From JBJXGE01 sp046154185 (GTDB lineage Bacteria; Planctomycetota; UBA8108; UBA1146; JAJFFE01), in the NCBI GenBank assembly GCA_046154185.1, contig JBJXGE010000014.1:1-12520 (forward strand): DNA of 12,520 nt, in the 5' to 3' direction. Below are positions 1 through 5,075 of this stretch, in pieces. The translations under genes were made by a program, and so were the position numbers. The notes under the pieces were generated by a model. It worked only from the letters and a program-made list of their open reading frames with translations. It did not search any database and was not told the origin of the DNA. The first letter of the stretch is position 1. Every line of letters starts with the position of its first letter.

Positions 1-2803
1 CATCGATACTCCAGTACGTCGTGCCGTTCTGCCACGTCAGTATCACGTCGTCCGTGGGCGCAAAGTACGAGCATTCGAGATTCGTGATGGGCGGACAACT
101 AGCCGCGATCGTGAGCGTGCCGGTCGAAGTCACGCCTTCGGCGTTTGAGCCCACGCGGAAGTAATATTGCTGCCCCGTTGAAACGTAGATCGTTACGGAC
201 GCGGAATCGCCCACACTCGACGCTTCGGAGCACGCGAGGAGGTCGCTTGCGAGCGGTGGGCAATTGCCGGCGCTGTAAACCGCGAGCCGCGCGCTTGCGC
301 CATCGAGAGCGGCGGAGACCGAGAGCTCGCTGTTTTGGTCGGAGATGTAGACGAAATACAAATCGTTGTTGATTTGATCATCCGTTCCGGAAGCGCCGCA
401 GAAGCCCCCGACGAACGCCGGACCATCCGTGATCGCGAGCTCGGTGTCGAAGCGGTGCTCTCCGAAGAATGCTAAGAGCGGGCGACCGCAAGTATCGCCG
501 ACTGGGCGCGGTCGCTCAAAGATGACTTGGTCGATGGTCGCGTTCGAGTTGAGCGCGCGCCCGGTCGCGGGATCGATGAATTCGAAGTCGACGTCGGTGG
601 TGCCCTGCGAGTCGGTGGGATCTTTATCCGCTTGTTGCTTGTCCGAGACGTGCAGAATGAAGGGTTTACCGCCCAGATAACCGGCGCCGACGACCTCGAC
701 GTAATGGCGCCCGCCGCCTTGATAGTGGAGATCGAGCTCGACATCGCTCCCACGCTGGATCTCATTCAAGAGGACGTCGAAGCTGAAGGTTGAACCCAGC
801 GCATGCGACGTGATCCCCATTTCGGTGAAGTCGACATTGCCGTCGAGCGGAATGCCGCCGCCCGCGAACTCGCCGCCCATGTGATGCACGGAGACGTAAT
901 CGCCGAGCTGATCGATCGCCAGATACTTGAGTTTGCCGCGCAGCGGCCACACGCCGGTTGAATCTTGAGTCGAGCGCGTGGCGCCGAGCGACCGCCCCAT
1001 GAGCGTCTCGAGATGGCCCACGAGCGAACCGTCGGGACCAAAGCCGGGGACGTTTGGCAGCGTGACCGGGACTTGAAAGCGGTTTTCGAGGTATTGAAGG
1101 CTGTTGGCGACCGCGCTCGGCGCGCACTGATTGAAGCCTGCCTGCACATTGGGGTGGTTGGGTTGCGCCACGAGGAAATTGGGGACCGTCTCAAACGTGT
1201 CGGGCAATGCGAACGGGGGATCCTGCAAGGAGATGATCGCATCCTCCACGCCGCCGATCGCGAGGGTCCGCTGCCCGATGAGATGAAAGACCGGTGTCGG
1301 ATCGAGGATGCTTAATACATCCGAGATGTCGATCGCGGGCAGCGGTGAGACGCCGGAGAGTACTGAGAGTCCGGCGAGTGGGGTTCCGGCCGCGACGAAT
1401 CCGCTCAGGTCGAGCCGCGTCGTGATTGTTGGGTTGCTGAAATCTCCCAGCGGACTGAAGAGCGGCATGTTTTGCACGAGCCACGCTTGGGTCGTCGAGT
1501 CGACGATGTTGAAGTAGCCGGTCCCGCCGAGTTGCGTCAAGTCGACCGTCACTTCGCCGACTTGCGAGTAAAGCGCGTCGCGGAAGTTGAGCTGATGGAT
1601 TTGGATTGGCGCCGTCTCGTAGACCGTGAGGAAGTCCGTATACGTCGAAGATCCGGCGCCGCAAAAGTCGGTGACGGTCAGCGTGACGGAATAGGTCCCG
1701 GAAGCACCGAAAACGAATTGGATGTCGGCTCCGTTCGAGTCAGGGATGCCATCACCCGTGAAGTCCCAAGCGATGTCACCGGCGCCCACGATGGTCGTCG
1801 TGCAGCTAAACGTGACGGTCAAGGGCGCGAAGCCCGCGGTGGAGGTAGAAGTGAAACTGGGTACGGGACCGGGGCAGGGCGGGACGGTGAACATGCAGCT
1901 CGCCGTGTCCGAGACTATCGGCCCGCAGAATCCCCGAACGAAACCAAGATAGTTGCCGGGCGGGAACGGCCCGGCTTCGTAGAGAGTCGTCGTTCCCGCG
2001 AACTGCTCGTACTCAACGGTCCCGAGCGTGTCAGCATTGATGATCGTGACCTCGCTCGTTACGAACGTCGACGGAGTAGTCCAGGTCATGGTCAGGAACT
2101 CGTCCGCCGCGGGCGAGTTGCACGATAGGCCGGCCGGCGCCGTGCAGCCGCCGCCGATGGTCGGCTCGTCGTAGCAGATTTCGATCGGCAGATGCACGGC
2201 GTGGCCGGCGAGCGTACTGAGATCCACCGGCTCGTTGATGCCGCAAGTCGGCGCGACCACATAGGAATTCGCGACGGCCGGTCCATCGTTGGCGCCGGGC
2301 TGAAAGATGAAGGGAGCACTGAACGGCAACTCGATGATGACCAAGTAACTCACGCCCGGCATGAGGGTGTGTGGTGAGAAGCCCGTGGCGACGCCCGTCG
2401 TACCAGCGGCGTCGGGCGGCAAAACGAGATACGCGTTTGTCACGAACTCGAGCGTCCCGACGGGCCCCGGCTCGCCGCCGTCCGGATCGATGCAAAGTGT
2501 CACGACCAAATCCAGGCCCGTGAAGAACGGCGGCAGCTCGAGCTCATCGATGGGGAATCGCACTTCGACGGCCTCGATCGGATCCATAACTCCGAGCTGC
2601 GCGAGCGTGAAGGGCTGCATCCACTGTTGCGCGGCGCTGAACGGCGAGCCGGGCGGAAACGTGCACGCATAAGAGCCGCCCGGAACGACCATGAGATCTG
2701 GATTGTGGCTGTAGCAGTCGAGAATGCCGCCGCGTGCGCTGGCCGCCGGGCTGAACGACACGGACATCAATACGACTAGGAACAGGCTGCGGCAGTTCTT
2801 CAT
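1..2803 (-). CDS. Large secreted multidomain protein with Fn3/Ig-like, PKD, C39-like peptidase and PPC-like modules (3' end outside window)
   Basis: This minus-strand frame is open from ATG at 2803 to the window edge: about 934 residues with no stop, so the C-terminus is missing. The start is supported by GGAGGT seven bases upstream and a signal peptide (MKNCRSLFLVVLMSVSFSPA, likely cut near ASA). Visible order: an unrecognised N-terminal domain (~25-219); an Fn3/Ig-like domain (~220-308); a PKD domain (~310-395, with WDFTGDG and GTYSVTLTVTD); a linker region; a C39-like cysteine-peptidase domain (~545-765) with candidate Cys560 in QCAPSAVANSL, His700 in GRHYVEVVG and Asp721 in HVSDKQQ; a PPC-like beta module (~770-903); and the start of an Fn3-like domain (VILTWQNGTTYWSI). 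The gene is divergent from the sigma factor. Secretion and modular surface architecture are well supported. Peptidase activity is inferred from motif spacing only. The missing end may carry more Fn3 modules and a dockerin-like tail, by analogy with the protein at 9723-12437. Confidence 0.88.
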   Translation of the reverse strand, partial: MKNCRSLFLVVLMSVSFSPAASARGGILDCYSHNPDLMVVPGGSYACTFPPGSPFSAAQQWMQPFTLAQLGVMDPIEAVEVRFPIDELELPPFFTGLDLVVTLCIDPDGGEPGPVGTLEFVTNAYLVLPPDAAGTTGVATGFSPHTLMPGVSYLVIIELPFSAPFIFQPGANDGPAVANSYVVAPTCGINEPVDLSTLAGHAVHLPIEICYDEPTIGGGCTAPAGLSCNSPAADEFLTMTWTTPSTFVTSEVTIINADTLGTVEYEQFAGTTTLYEAGPFPPGNYLGFVRGFCGPIVSDTASCMFTVPPCPGPVPSFTSTSTAGFAPLTVTFSCTTTIVGAGDIAWDFTGDGIPDSNGADIQFVFGASGTYSVTLTVTDFCGAGSSTYTDFLTVYETAPIQIHQLNFRDALYSQVGEVTVDLTQLGGTGYFNIVDSTTQAWLVQNMPLFSPLGDFSNPTITTRLDLSGFVAAGTPLAGLSVLSGVSPLPAIDISDVLSILDPTPVFHLIGQRTLAIGGVEDAIISLQDPPFALPDTFETVPNFLVAQPNHPNVQAGFNQCAPSAVANSLQYLENRFQVPVTLPNVPGFGPDGSLVGHLETLMGRSLGATRSTQDSTGVWPLRGKLKYLAIDQLGDYVSVHHMGGEFAGGGIPLDGNVDFTEMGITSHALGSTFSFDVLLNEIQRGSDVELDLHYQGGGRHYVEVVGAGYLGGKPFILHVSDKQQADKDPTDSQGTTDVDFEFIDPATGRALNSNATIDQVIFERPRPVGDTCGRPLLAFFGEHRFDTELAITDGPAFVGGFCGASGTDDQINNDLYFVYISDQNSELSVSAALDGASARLAVYSAGNCPPLASDLLACSEASSVGDSASVTIYVSTGQQYYFRVGSNAEGVTSTGTLTIAASCPPITNLECSYFAPTDDVILTWQNGTTYWSID
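95..496 (-). repeat. PPC-like beta module related to the repeats of the right-hand secreted protein
   Basis: Residues ~770-903 of the minus-strand protein follow the same plan as the four repeats at 9810-11480: GDTC at the start, INNDLYFVYIS (compare LNNDVWFTYTA), SARLAVYSAGNCP (compare DTKLAVYSSTACP), LLACSE (compare LIVCNDD), TGQQYYFRVGS (compare TTYLIEVGG) and TSTGTLTIAASC (compare STTLNIAC). The shared order of landmarks is directly visible. The family assignment, a beta-sandwich like bacterial pre-peptidase C-terminal domains, is inference. Confidence 0.65.
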
Positions 2804-2810
2804 GTGGAGC

Positions 2811-2816
2811 ACCTCC
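2811..2816 (-). promoter_or_regulatory. Shine-Dalgarno site of the minus-strand secreted protein
   Basis: GGAGGT on the minus strand, with seven bases between it and the ATG at 2803. It fixes the start of the large secreted protein and places its 5' end in the intergenic region shared with the sigma factor. Confidence 0.8.
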
Positions 2817-2881
2817 ATGGTTTGGGAACGGGTTTGCGCCTATTTGCCCTAATCCACGGACGCGATTGGCGCCGACAGTTT

Positions 2882-2910
2882 TTGTTTTGCGCGTCGCGCG
2901 CCGCGATAAG
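2882..2910 (+). promoter_or_regulatory. Weak candidate sigma70-like promoter of the sigma-factor gene
   Basis: TTGTTT (2882-2887) and GATAAG (2905-2910) are separated by 17 bases and match the -35 and -10 consensus at three and four of six positions. The -10 lies 31 bases before the chosen ATG. The match is weak, and an ECF gene could instead be driven by its own sigma factor, so this is only a candidate. Confidence 0.22.
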
Positions 2911-2916
2911 ATTCCG

Positions 2917-2930
2917 CGCGTTCGAACGCG
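2917..2930. promoter_or_regulatory. 14-bp perfect palindrome in the divergent intergenic region, candidate operator
   Basis: CGCGTTCGAACGCG is its own reverse complement. It lies between the candidate -10 and the ribosome binding site of the sigma-factor gene, in the 138-bp region between two divergent genes. One such palindrome is expected by chance in a GC-rich window of this size, so its position, not its existence, is the argument for a regulator site. Confidence 0.3.
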
Positions 2931-2941
2931 AAAGCGGAGAC

Positions 2942-3550
2942 ATGACGGCAAGCGACTCCAGTGGTAGATCGAGGTTCGACGCGGAGCTATTGCGCCATCG
3001 AGACGAGCTCGGACGGCTCGTGCGTAGCGAAGCGCCCGCGTTGGTGTTGCGCTATGAATCGCCGGACGATCTGCTGCAAGGGGTGCTGTGCGAGGCGGTG
3101 CGCGGCGCCGCGGGTTTCACCGAGCGCAATGAGCTTGCGACTCACGGGTGGTTTGCAACACTCGCGCGCCGATATTTAATTGACCGGTTGCATTACTGGA
3201 CCCGCCTCAAGCGTGGCAGCGCGCGCGTGCTGCGGCTCGCGTGGTCGAACGACAGTGCATCGACGAGCGGTCGGCTCGACGTCGCAGATTCGCGCACGGG
3301 CGCGTCGACCATCGCGCAGCGGCGCGAGTTGCTCGTCACCGCGACGCGTGCGCTCGCCATGCTGCTACCGCGCGACCGAGAGCTCGTGGGCGGATACGTC
3401 CACGACGCGTCCATCGACGCGGAAGCCGCCCGACTCGGAATGAGCTACGACGCTTGCGAGCGCGCGCGCCTCCGCGCAATCGAGCGGCTGCGCCGCGCCT
3501 ATGGATTGCTCACCGGGGCCGGCCGCGCCGGGCGTGATCGCTCGCGTTGA
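2942..3550 (+). CDS. ECF-type RNA polymerase sigma factor
   Basis: A 202-residue protein, the usual size for an extracytoplasmic-function sigma factor. Region 2 is at about residues 25-90: SPDDLLQGVLCEAV matches the acidic core-binding helix, and GWFATLARRYLIDRLHYWTR matches the W...A.N..ID..R segment that contacts the -10. Region 4 is at about 135-190, with LPRDRELVGGYVHD followed by a helix-turn-helix-like stretch (DAEAARLGMSYDACERARLR). The ATG at 2942 follows GCGGAGA, but only two bases separate GGAG from the start, which is tight. A GTG at 2804 in frame would add 46 residues but would abut the divergent gene's start codon. No anti-sigma factor or membrane gene sits next to it. Target promoters are unknown; the head-to-head secreted-protein gene is the obvious candidate. 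Confidence 0.82.
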   Translation: MTASDSSGRSRFDAELLRHRDELGRLVRSEAPALVLRYESPDDLLQGVLCEAVRGAAGFTERNELATHGWFATLARRYLIDRLHYWTRLKRGSARVLRLAWSNDSASTSGRLDVADSRTGASTIAQRRELLVTATRALAMLLPRDRELVGGYVHDASIDAEAARLGMSYDACERARLRAIERLRRAYGLLTGAGRAGRDRSR

Positions 3551-3569
3551 CTTGCGCACTGCCGACTAA

Positions 3570-3584
3570 CGGACGCTGCGTCCG
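3570..3584. promoter_or_regulatory. 15-bp dyad 20 bp after the sigma-factor stop
   Basis: CGGACGC and GCGTCCG flank a single central T. As RNA this would give a five-base-pair stem (CGGAC/GTCCG) with a five-base loop. No T-run follows, so it is a poor intrinsic terminator. It may be a protein-binding dyad upstream of the gabT operon, or chance. Confidence 0.3.
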
Positions 3585-3634
3585 AACCCCTGCATCTCAA
3601 AGAGCGACTGAGGATCATCGGCTTTCCCGAGAGC

Positions 3635-3663
3635 TTGCAGGTCGTTCTTAAGTGGCGTAAAAC
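3635..3663 (+). promoter_or_regulatory. Candidate sigma70-like promoter of the gabT operon
   Basis: TTGCAG (3635-3640) and TAAAAC (3658-3663) have exactly 17 bases between them, with three and four of six consensus matches. The predicted transcription start would be close to 3670, giving a leader of about 65 bases before the gabT ATG. It is the best promoter-like pair I see in the 184-bp gap. Confidence 0.35.
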
Positions 3664-3669
3664 GACGAG

Positions 3670-3691
3670 CCTCGAGTGGTTTCGCTCGAGG
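3670..3691 (+). promoter_or_regulatory. Leader hairpin upstream of gabT
   Basis: CCTCGAG and CTCGAGG form a perfect seven-base-pair stem around an eight-base loop. No T-run follows, so it does not look like a terminator. It starts about where transcription from the candidate promoter at 3635-3663 would begin, so it could sit at the extreme 5' end of the operon mRNA. The role is not determined. Confidence 0.4.
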
Positions 3692-3734
3692 GAAATCCCA
3701 TCGCAAGCAGCCTCTTTTCGCGAGAGACCCATCG

Positions 3735-5075
3735 ATGACTCAGACCAGCGCGCGGCGTTTGACGAATCAAGAACTGCAACGACGGCGCGAGGCGGCGGTG
3801 CCGGCCGGCGTCGTGACGTCGCAACCGTTCTTTACGGCGCGCGCGCAAAACGCCGAGCTTTGGGATGTCGAGGGTCGGCGGTACATCGATTTCGGCGGCG
3901 GCATTGGCGTTCAAAATACTGGGCACTGTCATCCGCGCGTCGTCGCCGCGGCGCAAGCGCAGCTCGCGCGCGCCATGCACACGGCGTTTCAGGTGAGCGC
4001 CTATGAGCCGTACATCGAGCTCGCCGAAAAATTGAACGCGCTCGCGCCGGGCGATGAAGACTGGCAGTGCCTCTTCATGACGACCGGTGTCGAAGCAGTC
4101 GAGAATGCGATCAAGATCGCGCGCTATGCGACGCGCCGCCACGGCGTGATCGCGTTTAGCGGCGCGTTTCACGGTCGCACGCTGCTCGGTATGAGTCTCA
4201 CCGGCAAAGTGGTGCCGTACAAAGCGGGCTTCGGGCCGTTTCCGTCCGAGATCTATCACGTGCCGTTTCCGCGCGCCTTTCACGGCGTCACGGTCGACGA
4301 ATCCATCGCGGCGATCGAAGCGCTCTTTAAGTGCGATATCGAACCGGAGCGCGTGGCCGCGATCATCATCGAGCCGGTGCAAGGCGAGGGCGGCTTCTAC
4401 ATCGCGCCGAAGGAATTGCTCGAGCGCTTGCGCGCGCTCTGCGACAAGCACGGCATCTTGCTGATCGCAGATGAGATCCAATCGGGCTACGGGCGCACCG
4501 GGAAAATGTTCGCGATGGAGCACTCGGGGGTCGTGCCGGATTTCATCACTGTGGCGAAAAGTCTTGGCGGCGGACTGCCGCTCTCGGGCGTGCTCGGCAA
4601 GAAACGATGGATGTCGATGGTTGCGCCGGGCGGACTCGGCGGCACCTACGCGGGCAATCCGGTCGCGTGCGCCGCCGCTCTTGCCGTCCTGGAAGTGATC
4701 GATGACGAAGACTTGCTCGCTCGCGCGACGCAGCTCGGCGCGCGCATTCAGACTCGGCTTGCGAATTTCGCGCGACGCGTCGACGTCGGCTGTATCGGCG
4801 AAGTACGCGGTCTCGGCGCCATGGTGGCTGTCGAGTTCGCGAAGGCGGGCGATTCGCATCAGCCGGAGACCGAACTCACGAAACGCGTGCAGCGCGCCGC
4901 GCTCGCACGTGGACTCGTCGTGCTCCTTTGCGGCTTGTACTCCAATGTCGTGCGAATCCTCGTGCCACTCACCGCGAGCGATGCGATCGTCGACGAAGGG
5001 CTCGCGATCCTCGAACAAGCGATTCTCGAAGCGCAGCTGACGCCGGCCGCGCCGGGGAAGGCGCCGAGCGCATGA
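3735..5075 (+). CDS. gabT: 4-aminobutyrate aminotransferase (class III, PLP-dependent)
   Basis: A cytoplasmic 446-residue fold-type-I PLP enzyme, closely similar along its length to E. coli GabT (426 residues). GabT moves the amino group of GABA to 2-oxoglutarate, giving succinate semialdehyde and glutamate. Landmarks: WDVEGRRYIDF (~43-53), VQNTGHCHP, FSGAFHGRT, IIEPVQGEGGFY, LIADEIQSGYGRTG with PLP-contacting Asp246, the Schiff-base Lys275 in FITVAKSLGGG, and LGGTYAGNP. Positions I align with E. coli substrate residues Ile50, Arg141, Glu211 and Arg398 are present as Ile57, Arg148, Glu218 and Arg407, which supports true GABA or short omega-amino-acid use. One oddity is TTGVEAVEN, where Val119 replaces the Ser of the phosphate-binding loop. 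The stop overlaps the ATG of the next gene, so the two are probably translationally coupled. Its usual partner gabD is absent from the window. The ribosome binding site (GAGAG, 3723-3727) is weak. Confidence 0.92.
   Translation: MTQTSARRLTNQELQRRREAAVPAGVVTSQPFFTARAQNAELWDVEGRRYIDFGGGIGVQNTGHCHPRVVAAAQAQLARAMHTAFQVSAYEPYIELAEKLNALAPGDEDWQCLFMTTGVEAVENAIKIARYATRRHGVIAFSGAFHGRTLLGMSLTGKVVPYKAGFGPFPSEIYHVPFPRAFHGVTVDESIAAIEALFKCDIEPERVAAIIIEPVQGEGGFYIAPKELLERLRALCDKHGILLIADEIQSGYGRTGKMFAMEHSGVVPDFITVAKSLGGGLPLSGVLGKKRWMSMVAPGGLGGTYAGNPVACAAALAVLEVIDDEDLLARATQLGARIQTRLANFARRVDVGCIGEVRGLGAMVAVEFAKAGDSHQPETELTKRVQRAALARGLVVLLCGLYSNVVRILVPLTASDAIVDEGLAILEQAILEAQLTPAAPGKAPSA

Noticed and set aside
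1472..2128. Plus-strand open frame of 218 codons within the minus-strand secreted protein
   Set aside because: Arg/Glu-rich composition without a domain; the opposite strand carries a continuous frame with signal peptide and PKD motifs.
2804..2941. Upstream GTG start for the sigma factor
   Set aside because: It would begin directly next to the divergent start codon, leave no promoter space and add residues that do not resemble sigma region 1 or 2.
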